DNA from: CAVYXK01 sp963708245
Lineage (GTDB): Bacteria > Pseudomonadota > Alphaproteobacteria > Acetobacterales > Acetobacteraceae
Assembly (NCBI GenBank): GCA_963708245.1
Contig: OY970201.1
Coordinates: forward strand, 310,001-374,000
Direction of reading: 5' to 3'
DNA length: 64,000 bases
The translations under genes and the position numbers were made by a program. Positions 43,249 through 51,801 of the stretch are shown one piece after another (position 1 is the first letter of the stretch; the number at the start of each line of letters is the position of its first letter). The notes beneath the pieces were generated by a model that saw only the letters and a program-made list of their open reading frames with translations, was not told where the DNA came from and ran no database searches.

Positions 43249-43306
43249 CCTCTCCCGCCCTGCGGGAGAGGTCGCCGCGCGGCAGCGCGTCGGGTGAGGG
43301 TGCCGG
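43249..43306. repeat. REP-like palindromic repeat, copy 2
   Basis: Same unit as at 7869: CCTCTCCCGC / GCGGGAGAGG with a CCT loop, the second dyad GTCGCCGCGCGGCAGCGCG and the tail GGGTGAGGGTGCCGGGG. It lies between the ackA remnant and the end of ppk2. Confidence 0.85.
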
Positions 43307-43383
43307 GGCTACGGCTCGCTGCCGATTCCAGTCACCCTAAACGCACTCTAGGACATCGTTTCCCTGAGAATCGGCGCACTAGT

Positions 43384-44307
43384 CTAGTACAGTTCCGGCA
43401 CCATCATCTCCTGGGGCACGGGATGGCGGACATAGTCCGGATGATGGACGCGTTGCGGAAGCACGACCTTGGCGTGCTCCACCTCCTGATACGGAAGCTG
43501 GCTCAGCAGGTGGTTGATGCAGTTAAGGCGGGCGCGCTTTTTGTCGACGGCGTGAACCACCCACCACGGCGCTTCCGGTATGTGGGTGCGCTCGAGCAGG
43601 GTTTCCTTTGCTTGAGTGTACGCTTCCCAGCGGCTGCGGCTTTCAAGGTCCATCGGGCTAAGCTTCCACTGCTTCAGTGGATCCTCGATACGTGCCCGGA
43701 ATCGCGCTTCCTGCTCCTGATCTGTGATAGAACACCAGTATTTTATGATCTTGATGCCGCTGCGCGACAGCATCCGCTCGAACTCGGGCACCATCTCGAA
43801 GAACGTCTGATATTCCTCGTCGGTACAGAAACCCATGACGCGTTCGACACCGGCGCGGTTGTACCATGACCGGTCGAACAGCACGATCTCGCCACCAGCC
43901 GGCAGGTGCGAGACGTAACGCTGGAAATACCACTGTGTCCGCTCGCGGTCGTTCGGCGCGGGAAGCGCCGCGACGCGGCAGATGCGCGGATTAAGCCGCT
44001 GGGTGATACGTTTGATCACACCGCCCTTGCCCGCCGCATCCCGCCCTTCGAAAATCACCACGAGCTTCTGGCGGTTATGCGCGACCCAGTCCTGCAGCTT
44101 CACCAGTTCACCTTGCAGCCGGAACAACTCGCGGAAATAGACGCGCCGGTTGAGCGTCGATCCGCCTTCCACGCCTTGCGGGGAACCGAGACGGGTATCA
44201 TCCATCTCCATCTCAAGCTCTTCGTCCCAGCTGTCGACGAAATCCTCGCGCAGCCTCGCCATCTCGCGTTCATGCGCATCGGCTGACTTGGCCGCTGGAT
44301 CGCTCAT
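43384..44307 (-). CDS. ppk2: Polyphosphate kinase 2 (PPK2)
   Basis: A 307-residue P-loop kinase that uses polyphosphate to phosphorylate NDPs or NMPs. Walker A VIFEGRDAAGKGGVIKRI, then WYFQRYVSHLPAGGEIVLFD with Walker B, RSWYNRAGVERVMGFCTDE, and the lid region APWWVVHAVDKKRARLNCI. A single PPK2 domain of this length fits class I. The start ATG (MSDPAAKSAD) follows GGGGGGC. With Xfp and the CBS protein it suggests a role in energy balance. Confidence 0.92.
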   Translation of the reverse strand: MSDPAAKSADAHEREMARLREDFVDSWDEELEMEMDDTRLGSPQGVEGGSTLNRRVYFRELFRLQGELVKLQDWVAHNRQKLVVIFEGRDAAGKGGVIKRITQRLNPRICRVAALPAPNDRERTQWYFQRYVSHLPAGGEIVLFDRSWYNRAGVERVMGFCTDEEYQTFFEMVPEFERMLSRSGIKIIKYWCSITDQEQEARFRARIEDPLKQWKLSPMDLESRSRWEAYTQAKETLLERTHIPEAPWWVVHAVDKKRARLNCINHLLSQLPYQEVEHAKVVLPQRVHHPDYVRHPVPQEMMVPELY

Positions 44308-44548
44308 CTGATGCCCCCCGCGTGCTGACTGTCGTGCCACATTTCGCGCTCCGCAGTAGTCTATCGATGCCGCGGCGCGCGCGCTACCCTCAACGCCGGC
44401 GAACATCCCCGGTGCGTCGCCGGCTTCGGTCAAAATCTCCGGTGGTTGAACGCTATGGTTAAAAGTCGTGGCAGTGATCACGTCAGGTATAGATGAGAGA
44501 GATGACGAACCTCTGATGAGGCATCGAGACAAACATGTGACGATACAA

Positions 44549-44565
44549 AGACACTAGCTCCCCCC
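44549..44565. repeat. 17-bp target duplication of the IS1202/ISNCY-like element, left copy
   Basis: AGACACTAGCTCCCCCC directly abuts the left element end. The right copy exists as AGACACTA (46078-46085) and GCTCCCCCC (46183-46191), separated by a 95-bp MITE plus its TA duplication. Confidence 0.8.
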
Positions 44566-44747
44566 TGTCGATAGCTAATTAAGTTGTCCGGTTTACGTAG
44601 CACATCAGTTGTCCGCTTGTTTCCGGTCCGTTCCCAAGAGGCAGGGACAGAACGGCGGCCGTTCTGGCGGCAGGTCAGGCGGGCCGTTGGCTGGTGACGG
44701 GCGCGTCTTCTTCAACTCATGAAATCAATTTCCTTCTTTTGCTGATG

Positions 44748-44799
44748 CGCCTGTGGAGTTGTGGGCAACGCTCTTCCGTTGCCCACAAATCCACAGGCG
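44748..44799. repeat. Long hairpin inside the IS1202/ISNCY-like element
   Basis: Arms of 23 bases (44748-44770 and 44777-44799) pair with one mismatch around the loop CTCTTC. It lies 18 bases beyond the transposase stop. There is no T-tract on either strand, so a classical terminator is unlikely; it may block read-through or protect mRNA. Confidence 0.75.
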
Positions 44800-44817
44800 A
44801 GCCGGACCCAAGCGCGA

Positions 44818-46011
44818 TCATGCCGCCGCGTCCAACGCCGCCATCCGCAGCGCCCCCTGCGCGTCATAGCGTCCCAGGCAGCGCGGGCCGTGGAACACCG
44901 CGTGGCTCCCGTCGTGATATTGCCGCACCTTCACCCGTGCCTTCACGAAATGAGCACGCAGCGGCGACGGTGGTATCTGCAGCTTCATCCGTCGCCACGA
45001 AACCGTGTTGTCGCGGTCCACCTGGCGCTCCTCCTGGATACACAGAATTTCCCGCAGATCGACACCAGCAACGGCGACGAAAGCCGATCCCTCCTGCTCC
45101 GCCTTCACCGCAAACTGCGCGTTGTGCGCCGGCAGGTAGCAATCCCGAATGAACCGGTTGGCCTCCGCAACCGTCGTGATCCCAGCCAGCGCCAGCTCCT
45201 TGACCAGGCGATCCTGTAACGTCTGAAACAGCCGCTCCGAACGACCACGCGCCTGCGGTGAGTAGGCCGCAATGTGCTCCACGCCCAAATGCGCCAGCGC
45301 CCGCCCAACCTGTGTCGGCCGCTTCCGGTCAACCGGGCCGCCAGACTCCGGCGTCACGAAGTAGTGGCTGCCCCGATCCGTATAGAGGCTCAGCGGCAGG
45401 CCATGCGCGCCAAACACCTCCAGCAGAGCCTGGAACGTCGATTCCGTGCCTTCCTCCGCTACCAAAAACCCCGAGTAGATCACGTTCGTCGCGTCGTCCA
45501 TCGTCACTATCAGGTCCAGCGTCTCCCGCCCCGCCAGCCATTCATGGCGCGACCCATCCTGATGAAGCATCACTCCAGGCAACGGCCGTCGCGGCCGCTT
45601 GCGCCGGTGTGCGCCGCGCCGCGCGGCGCGCTCCAGAAGCCCCTTCGATTGCAGGAACGCCTTGGTCCACGTGTAGCCCCAGCGGAAACCGTGGCGGCCC
45701 ACCAAGTGCTCGTGAAAGTGCTTCGCCGTGAACCCGCTGTAACGCATACGATACAGCCGCTCGACCTCCTCCTCCCGGTCGACCGGAACCCGCTTCCCAG
45801 ACGCCCGACCAAGCCGCCGGTCCAGAAGACCGGCCGCCCCGCACTCTTCGTAGCGCTGTTGCCAACGACGGAATGTCCGCTCGCTGATCCCAAGCAGCTC
45901 CGCCGCTTCGCACTGGTTGAGTTCGCTCGCTTCATACCGCTCCAGCACGCTCCCGAACTTGATCACTCGCACACCCTGAAGGGCTTCCGACCGGCGCATC
46001 CGGGCTCCCAA
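44818..46011 (-). CDS. IS1202/ISNCY-like transposase
   Basis: A 397-residue protein with an N-terminal HTH (CEAAELLGISERTFRRWQQR) and an rve-type DDE core: LHQDGSRHEWL and LIVTMDDATNVIYSGF for the first aspartate, LPLSLYTDRGSHYFVTPESG for the second, and AAYSPQARGRSERLFQTLQD for the glutamate. This is the pattern of 'ISNCY family' (IS1202-like) transposases. It appears intact. Confidence 0.9.
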   Translation of the reverse strand: MGARMRRSEALQGVRVIKFGSVLERYEASELNQCEAAELLGISERTFRRWQQRYEECGAAGLLDRRLGRASGKRVPVDREEEVERLYRMRYSGFTAKHFHEHLVGRHGFRWGYTWTKAFLQSKGLLERAARRGAHRRKRPRRPLPGVMLHQDGSRHEWLAGRETLDLIVTMDDATNVIYSGFLVAEEGTESTFQALLEVFGAHGLPLSLYTDRGSHYFVTPESGGPVDRKRPTQVGRALAHLGVEHIAAYSPQARGRSERLFQTLQDRLVKELALAGITTVAEANRFIRDCYLPAHNAQFAVKAEQEGSAFVAVAGVDLREILCIQEERQVDRDNTVSWRRMKLQIPPSPLRAHFVKARVKVRQYHDGSHAVFHGPRCLGRYDAQGALRMAALDAAA

Positions 46012-46085
46012 AAGGAACCATCATCACCGGACAGATCGTGCGCTACCTAAACCGGACATACCGTGTGCTACCGACACAGACACTA

Positions 46086-46180
46086 GTGTTCTGACTTTGA
46101 CACTTCGATCCCGACCGGGATGGCGGGATCGGCCGCGAACCAGATGGAGGCCGGGGATCGAAGCGATAGGATCGCAACAC
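46086..46180 (-). mobile_element. 95-bp MITE related to IS630, copy 2
   Basis: Reverse-complement copy of the element at 19246-19340, with one base difference, flanked by TA (46084-46085, 46181-46182). It is inserted inside the right-hand target duplication of the IS1202/ISNCY-like element, so it arrived after that element. Confidence 0.9.
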
Positions 46181-46306
46181 TAGCTCCCCCCTTGCTCCGG
46201 GAACGGCACGGAGGATATACTGGGCATGCAGTGTCCGGTGTTCAGGAGGCGTGAGCAGCCCGAGGAACCGTCGCCAAGATGCGGGTGTTTTCGTGGAAGC
46301 GACGCA

Positions 46307-47281
46307 CTAGATCCAACCGCGAAGTCTGCACCAGATCAGCGGCACGACCGCGCTGATGATGATGAGTACCCAGCCATATTCATATCCCCACGGCCAATCC
46401 AGCTCTGGCATGTTCTTGAAATTCATACCGTAGATGCCTGCCACGAGAGTTGGCGGAATGCCGACGACGGAAACCACGGTCAATATCTTGAAGATGTCGC
46501 TCTGTTCAATGCCGATCAACCCCAGACTGGCATCCAGCAGGAATTGCACCTTGTTGCTCAGGTGCTCGTCATAGTCCTTCAGGGAGATGATATCGCGGCC
46601 CAGCGTCCTGAACCGCGCATGCAGCCTTTGCGGTATCCAGGCCTGCGCATTATCGGTTACGAACGGTACCATACGGCCGAGCGCCAGCAGCGAATCCCTG
46701 AGCTTCGAGACATGATCTCCTGTTCGCCCCACGTGCCGAAGGGTCTCGCGCAACGTCCGGTCGGCTCGACCAGGCCAGCGCTCGCCGGAATGGAAGACAG
46801 CGTCGGAGATTTCATCCAGGTGGGACCCGATCTGTTCCAGCACGTCTGCCAGCCGATCAACGATCGCCTCCTGCAGGCCGACGAACGCTTCGTAACTGGT
46901 GACGTCGCCGATCGCGTGAGCATTGAAGCGGGCCGCGAATGTCTCGAACGATGGGAGTGCGGCGAATTGAACTGTCACCAGATGGTGCGGCGACAGGACA
47001 AGCCCGATCGGTGACACGACGGGGGTGCCGGAGTCGCTGCGAGAGACCACCGGTGCACTCAAATAGAGTGCGTCTCCCTCCATATAGAGGCGGCTCGAGC
47101 TTTCGATCTCGCTGATTTGTGCGCGCGTCGGCACCTGCAGCCCTGTCGATCGCTCGACCGCGGCCCTTTCCGCATCGGTTCCATCCAGCAGATCCCACCA
47201 GACCGGTTTGGGGGCCGGACCGTCGCCCGGTCGATCGTGCGCGCCGCTTGGGCCGTCTCGCCGAGGGTAGAGGTTCAGCAC
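46307..47281 (-). CDS. corA: CorA-family magnesium/divalent cation transporter
   Basis: A 324-residue protein with a large cytoplasmic N-terminal domain and two C-terminal membrane helices: ILTVVSVVGIPPTLVAGIYG then YGWVLIIISAVVPLIWCRL. The GMN selectivity motif is in AGIYGMNFKNMPELDW. The C-terminus is positively charged and cytoplasmic, as in CorA. I chose a GTG start (MLNLYPRRDG) because GGGAGGG lies six bases upstream; an ATG 19 codons earlier lacks such a site. Confidence 0.92.
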   Translation of the reverse strand: MLNLYPRRDGPSGAHDRPGDGPAPKPVWWDLLDGTDAERAAVERSTGLQVPTRAQISEIESSSRLYMEGDALYLSAPVVSRSDSGTPVVSPIGLVLSPHHLVTVQFAALPSFETFAARFNAHAIGDVTSYEAFVGLQEAIVDRLADVLEQIGSHLDEISDAVFHSGERWPGRADRTLRETLRHVGRTGDHVSKLRDSLLALGRMVPFVTDNAQAWIPQRLHARFRTLGRDIISLKDYDEHLSNKVQFLLDASLGLIGIEQSDIFKILTVVSVVGIPPTLVAGIYGMNFKNMPELDWPWGYEYGWVLIIISAVVPLIWCRLRGWI

Positions 47282-47399
47282 GGTTGGCCCTCCCTGCCTG
47301 CGCCGCCGGGTGATTGTCCGAAGAGTGCGGCGTGTCAATATGTAGGGACCGGGGTAGAATACCCAACGCTCGAACCCCTCCGTCCGAGCCGCTCTTCCT

Positions 47400-47640
47400 C
47401 ATCGAACCGCCGTCGCGATAGATCAGCAGGCGACTGACGCAGATTCCCACCGCTGCGCCTGCCTCGGGCACGCCAAGCCGGCCGACCTGCACTTTCAAGC
47501 GAGCTCCGTCCGCCAGCACGACGGTCGCGACCTGCTCTCGGCGAGCACCTCCTGGCTCTCCCGCCAAAGGCGGCTGTTGCCTGGCCGGCATAGTGGAACA
47601 CACCGCCCACGTCGTGGAACAGTTCGATCACCTCTACATC
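47400..47640 (-). pseudogene. Decayed reading frames, possibly an ABC ATPase C-terminus
   Basis: Minus-strand pieces in different frames (DRDVEVIELFHDVGGVFHYA and EQVATVVLADGARLKVQV followed by VGICVSRLLIYRD) look like a once-coding region; the second resembles a TOBE-type domain at the end of transport ATPases. No intact frame spans the stretch. The identification is weak. Confidence 0.25.
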
Positions 47641-47679
47641 GCGATCGACGAGCTCGGCGCGTTGCCTCGATGTCGGACA

Positions 47680-48306
47680 CTAGACAGCAGAGATCAAGTC
47701 GACGATTTCATCTGTGGTCACAATGGCACTGGCGTAGTTCGGGATATTGATGTCGAGAGCGGCGTGCATCTCCTCGTCCGAGTAATCCGCCGTCGCGTCT
47801 TTTACCACCGTGACCTCGTAGCCGAGCTCGGCGGCAAACCGAACGGTCGCTTCGATGCAGGTATGTGCTATAAGTCCGATAATTATGAGCTGATGGATGC
47901 CGTGCTTCTTGAGCTGCAAATCCAAATCAGTGTTGGCGAAGCCACTGGAACACCAATGCTCCGTAGCGACAATGTCGCCTGGCTTAGGCTCGAACTCGGC
48001 ACGGATCTCGCCACCCCACGTGCCGTATTCGAAGCTCTTTCGCACCCACGCTGCCTTCTGAATGGGCGCAATGTACTTCCAAGTCTCGTAGTCACCCGGA
48101 CGGTAGCGATGATGCATTACATAGAAGACCCGAAACTTCGCCTTCCGCGCGGCATTCAGGACCTGTAGCATATGAGGAACGCAGTCATTCGCTTCTGCAA
48201 CAGCCCGAATGCGGTCCCATATCTTGCCTCCCTCGGAAATGAAGTCGTTATACGGATCGATCACCAGAAGTGCAGTGATCTCCTTGTCATATGTGTGTCC
48301 CGTCAT
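47680..48306 (-). CDS. Isochorismatase-like cysteine hydrolase
   Basis: A 208-residue protein with the nicotinamidase/isochorismatase fold. Nucleophile region: IIIGLIAHTCIEATVRFAAE with the cysteine; the acid is in ALLVIDPYNDFISEGG, and a lysine in AAWVRKSFEYGTW is a candidate for the third catalytic residue. The start ATG has GAGGAG upstream. The substrate is unknown. The gene is divergent from an AraC remnant that may once have controlled it. Confidence 0.87.
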   Translation of the reverse strand: MTGHTYDKEITALLVIDPYNDFISEGGKIWDRIRAVAEANDCVPHMLQVLNAARKAKFRVFYVMHHRYRPGDYETWKYIAPIQKAAWVRKSFEYGTWGGEIRAEFEPKPGDIVATEHWCSSGFANTDLDLQLKKHGIHQLIIIGLIAHTCIEATVRFAAELGYEVTVVKDATADYSDEEMHAALDINIPNYASAIVTTDEIVDLISAV

Positions 48307-48479
48307 GGTGTCTCCTCGGTCGGAGCGATTGGATTGTCGAGAATTCAGGCAGGATAGCCACCGAACTGGACGTTCCACAAGGATGATAGCGCAGGAAAGA
48401 CGGCTGGAGCCTTGCCGACTGGTTGGTGATCGCTGTGTGAGCGAAAATCTGGACTTGTAAGCCTGCATCGGGACGCACG

Positions 48480-48770
48480 TTGGGCCGAGTGCCGGCGGTC
48501 GAGGTCGAGGCGCGCGGCCCCGGCAGCGAATTGATGGCCGATCTTCTCGGCCGCGCAATCGCGTTCCATCTCCTGCGCCACCACTCGCCGCACCGCTTTG
48601 TGAGCGATCTCCGCATCGCGAGGGCACGGGATCTGCTTGAAAACACCGACAAATCGGTGACCGACATCGGGCTGGCGGGCGGCTTCGTGCGGCCGAGCCA
48701 TTTCGCTACAATGTTCCGCAAGCGCGTTGGCATGAGCCCGAGCGCCTGGCGCGCCGCCCGGCGCTGGTAG
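48480..48770 (+). pseudogene. AraC/GlxA-type regulator remnant
   Basis: The frame holds LMADLLGRAIAFHLLRHHSP then RFVSDLRIARARDLLENTD and SVTDIGLAGGFVRPSHFATM with FRKRVGMSPSAWRA. The second HTH of an AraC-family regulator is complete, but the first HTH that should lie between these parts is largely deleted, and the N-terminal ligand domain is missing. It could not bind DNA normally. Confidence 0.7.
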
Positions 48771-48974
48771 CGCGCGGGGGCCTGTCAAGGAAGCGCGAAA
48801 CACGAAACTCGCGACCGATTTGTGAAAGATCGAACGGCGGATGCTTCCCACATCCTTGCGTGACGAGCCGCCCTGCTCGGCGTTTTGAGGTTCCGGAGCG
48901 CGGCCTGACACGCTGCCGCATGGACCGACGCGCTCGGCAAGCCCGGCTCGTCCGACGCCGAAAGGAAATGACAC

Positions 48975-49550
48975 ATGCCTGGACCATCCGACTTCGGGAC
49001 CTTCGGTCGATATGCCGAGATCCCGCTCGAGAGAATGACCGCTGAGCAGAAGCGAGCCTACGAGTTTACGGTGAAGATGCGCGGGCTGGTGCCAGGGCCC
49101 TACAAGATCTGGCTGCAGAATCCGAAGCTCATCGAGCTGATGGTGCCGCTAGGCGCTTACTATCAAGGTCACTCGTCGCTGTCCAAAGCCGAGATCGAGA
49201 TCGCCACGAACCTCACCAATGCCCGTTGGCTGGCTGCCTATTCGAACTACGAACACGAAAAGATCGCGGAGAAGGACGGTAATCTGCCACCCCAAAAGGT
49301 ACAGGCGTTGATCGCCGGACTGCCGACGTCATTTGAGGACCCCCGGCAGCAAGTCGTTTATGAAATCACGTCGGCGTTGATCGCTCCGCGCGTCGTCCCG
49401 AGGGGCCTGTATCAGCGCGCAGTAAATCTGTTGGGCGACGCGGGTCTCACGGATTTGACCGTACTTATCGGATACTTCACGTGCGTCTCACTCACGCTGG
49501 TGGCTTACGACGTCCCGTCAAATGCTGTCGGACTCGACCAGCAGCCGTGA
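48975..49550 (+). CDS. Carboxymuconolactone decarboxylase (CMD/AhpD-like) family protein
   Basis: A 191-residue helical protein. LVPGPYKIWLQNPKLIELMV, SSLSKAEIEIATNLTNARWL and AAYSNYEHEKIAEKDG match the CMD fold (PF02627). The AhpD redox pair CxxC is absent: the place reads AYSNYEHE. Peroxidase activity is therefore unlikely. The start ATG follows AAAGGAAATGACAC. The next gene starts 14 bases after its stop, so they form an operon. Confidence 0.8.
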   Translation: MPGPSDFGTFGRYAEIPLERMTAEQKRAYEFTVKMRGLVPGPYKIWLQNPKLIELMVPLGAYYQGHSSLSKAEIEIATNLTNARWLAAYSNYEHEKIAEKDGNLPPQKVQALIAGLPTSFEDPRQQVVYEITSALIAPRVVPRGLYQRAVNLLGDAGLTDLTVLIGYFTCVSLTLVAYDVPSNAVGLDQQP

Positions 49551-49564
49551 AGTGAGGATGTCTC

Positions 49565-50569
49565 ATGCCGATCACTCCTGTCCCGGCAGTCACACTGACT
49601 CCGGTAGCCTACTTCCCTGAAAAGTACTTCCTGGAGAACCTCGCCGTCCGCAGCGACGGTTCGGTCCTGATCACCGCAGTACTCCAGAAGGAACTCTGGT
49701 GCGTTCCCGGTCCCGAGCCCCGCGCGGCCGTCAGCCCGGTCCTGGTACACACCTTCGAGCATCTCGTCTCTGGCATCGCCGAGGTCGAACCCGATGTGTT
49801 CATCGTTAATCTGTCCGACGGCTACACGACCCACGAGTTACATCTGGCGCGTGTCGACCTTAACGACTGGATTCCAGGTGACCCGGTGTCGCCTGAAATC
49901 ATTTTTACCTTCGACGACCGTGTCGGCGCCCTGAACGGCAGTTGCCTGCTCGGTCCCGGGGTGATGCTCATCGCCGATTGCTTCGCCGGGTTCATCTGGC
50001 GAGTTGATCTGGCGGAGGACACCCGAAGTGCGGCAGCCCGGATCTGGCTGGCCCACGATACGATGGCGATGGACGCCGACAGCGGAGTCGCGCCGCCGCC
50101 GCAACCAGGCGTCAACGGCGTGCGCTACGGCGCGCAGACGGGATACCTCTGGTACACGTCGACCGCCCAGAAAGTCTTCATGCGCGTCGCGGTCCACCCG
50201 ACGACCCTCGACCCCGCCGGTGACGCCGAGTTCGTCGCCGCCATCGACAACGCCGATGATTTCTGTGTCGACGAAAGTGCCGGATTCGCTTACGTCACCC
50301 GGCACCGCGCCAACACGATCGACCGGGTTCCGCTCGAGCCCCGGCACGGCAGCGAGGTCCGCCACATCGCCGGCGATCCGTTCGACGAGGTCCTGGCCGG
50401 GCCATCCAGCGCCGCCTGGGGCCGCGGCCCCGGCGACCACGGCCGGGTGGCCTACGTGACAACCGACGGCGGGACGACTGCGCCGCCCGACGGGATCGTA
50501 CGGAAAGCCTCGCTCCTGCGCGTCGAACTGCAACCCCAAGCCGCGTCGGCCACCGCACCCGTTACCTGA
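49565..50569 (+). CDS. SMP-30/NHL-type beta-propeller protein
   Basis: A 334-residue protein without an obvious signal peptide. Repeats such as FLENLAVRSDGSVLITAV, NGSCLLGPGVMLIADCFAGF and ADDFCVDESAGFAYVTRHRA have the strand pattern of SMP-30/gluconolactonase-like propellers. Metal ligands cannot be assigned with confidence. It is co-transcribed with the CMD-like gene upstream, suggesting a shared catabolic role, perhaps lactone handling; this is inference. Confidence 0.7.
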   Translation: MPITPVPAVTLTPVAYFPEKYFLENLAVRSDGSVLITAVLQKELWCVPGPEPRAAVSPVLVHTFEHLVSGIAEVEPDVFIVNLSDGYTTHELHLARVDLNDWIPGDPVSPEIIFTFDDRVGALNGSCLLGPGVMLIADCFAGFIWRVDLAEDTRSAAARIWLAHDTMAMDADSGVAPPPQPGVNGVRYGAQTGYLWYTSTAQKVFMRVAVHPTTLDPAGDAEFVAAIDNADDFCVDESAGFAYVTRHRANTIDRVPLEPRHGSEVRHIAGDPFDEVLAGPSSAAWGRGPGDHGRVAYVTTDGGTTAPPDGIVRKASLLRVELQPQAASATAPVT

Positions 50570-50948
50570 CACGCGTGTGGCTGGAGGCCAGCCCCGACCA
50601 AGGCTGCCCTTCGGCCACCGCCTCTGGCGGCTTTCGGCCTTGACAGAGGCGGGCCCCCCAGCCGTCCAGCTGTGATCGAGTTCGGCGGTGAGGTCGGTGG
50701 GAGCCTCGGCAACTTTCGTGCCAAGATTTCGAACATCGCCAAAATTACCCGGATTCCGACCGCCATCGCACCTCATTGATCTGGATCAGTGGAATTGGTC
50801 CAGCTTAAGTGTCGATGTGGCTACTGGCCGAAGGATTTGGCATGACTGCGCGCCAAATGGCCATCGCCATTACCAGAGCCACTGCTCTGTCGGTTGCATC
50901 GGCGGAGCCGGTTTCCTTTCGGCTGGCACGCTCCAGGAGGCAAGCTAC
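50570..50948. other. Intergenic region upstream of the DUF502 gene
   Basis: This 379-base gap has no supported gene. It contains a good FNR/FixK-like box at 50776-50789 and a strong ribosome site AGGAGG before the next gene. A GC dyad (GCCTCTGGCGGC and neighbours) lies near its start. Confidence 0.5.
50776..50789. promoter_or_regulatory. FNR/FixK-type (Crp-Fnr family) binding site
   Basis: TTGATCTGGATCAG matches the consensus TTGAT-N4-ATCAA at nine of ten positions. It lies about 160 bases upstream of the DUF502 gene, suggesting low-oxygen induction. No Fnr gene is in the window. Confidence 0.55.
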
Positions 50949-51623
50949 ATGAGACCGCTCGTCGAGTTCGCCAAGACAACACTGATCGGCGGAATTCTTA
51001 TCGTTCTGCCGGTCTACGTGGCCATACTTCTGGTCGCCAAGGCAGTCAGCGCACTCTTGGCATTGCTAAAGCCGATCATCCCCCCTTCTGTCGCATTTGG
51101 TGGGGTCTTCGCAGTTCTCTTACTGACTATCATCTGCTTTATTATAGGGTTAATGGTGCGCACCGGTCCGGGCTTACGTCTGAAAAATGCCTTTGAGAAT
51201 ACGATCCTCTCGAAGCTCCCGGGCTATACGATCTTGCGTGGCCTCGCGGCGCGCGTCGCCGGAAGGGCTGACGAACCGACATTTGCTCCAGCACTCGTCG
51301 AAATCGAGGACGCATTGGTTCCGGCGCTGATTATTGAGGAACTGGACGATGGGCTCTACACGGTGTTGGTGCCGTCGGTGCCAACTCCCATGGCGGGAGC
51401 GCTGTACATTCTCTCAAGCGAGCGGGTGCACCCGGTCGATGTATCTTTTACCACGGCACTCGCAGTTTTCTCGAAATGGGGCACCGGTGCCGGTGAGTTC
51501 GTGCGAGCAATGCAACGGACGAACATCTTGCCGCCAGGCCAGGCACCTACGCATCAAATACCAGACAATCAGGTAGCGGCTCTTGCCCAGCCTCAACCAG
51601 CCGGCTTAACTTCGACACAATAG
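50949..51623 (+). CDS. DUF502-family membrane protein
   Basis: A 224-residue protein with two N-terminal membrane helices: TLIGGILIVLPVYVAILLVA and GGVFAVLLLTIICFIIGLMV. The conserved cytoplasmic part includes LSKLPGYTILRGLAARVAGR and YTVLVPSVPTPMAGALYIL with VHPVDVSFTTAL, typical of DUF502 (COG2928). The function is unknown. The start is fixed by AGGAGG eight bases before the ATG. A Crp-Fnr-type box lies upstream. Confidence 0.85.
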   Translation: MRPLVEFAKTTLIGGILIVLPVYVAILLVAKAVSALLALLKPIIPPSVAFGGVFAVLLLTIICFIIGLMVRTGPGLRLKNAFENTILSKLPGYTILRGLAARVAGRADEPTFAPALVEIEDALVPALIIEELDDGLYTVLVPSVPTPMAGALYILSSERVHPVDVSFTTALAVFSKWGTGAGEFVRAMQRTNILPPGQAPTHQIPDNQVAALAQPQPAGLTSTQ

Positions 51624-51639
51624 AACCGAACAGCCCGTT

Positions 51640-51759
51640 ATTGCGCCTGTATCCATCCGGTGAGCACCGTAGCGGTGTGACCGTCAGGCTGCCGCAGCGG
51701 GCAATCGTCAACGCGCGCGAGCCGAACAACGCTGTATGCGCGACGCCGCGCACACGCAT
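51640..51759 (-). pseudogene. Possible N-terminal scrap of bamA
   Basis: Forty-two bases after rseP, an ATG opens a frame reading MRVRGVAHTALFGSRALTIA, similar in style to the signal peptide of alphaproteobacterial BamA, which normally follows rseP. Nothing downstream looks like POTRA repeats. This depends mainly on position. Confidence 0.25.
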
Positions 51760-51801
51760 CGCTGCCTCAATAGCAGAAAACAGGCGACGCCGAACGGCCG
51801 G

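Larger units (their letters stand above)
44566..46077 (-). mobile_element. IS1202/ISNCY-like insertion sequence
   Basis: About 1512 bp. The left end begins TGTCGATAGC and the right end, on the minus strand, GTGTCGGTAGC. Both ends contain two inner TGTCCG boxes (TTGTCCGGTTTACGTAGC on the left, ATGTCCGGTTTAGGTAGC on the right), likely transposase-binding repeats. One intact transposase is encoded. A 17-bp target duplication can be reconstructed, in line with the long duplications known for part of the IS1202 family. Confidence 0.82.

Noticed and set aside
44748..44799. Hairpin considered as a Rho-independent terminator
   Set aside because: No T-run follows on either strand; kept only as a structural repeat.
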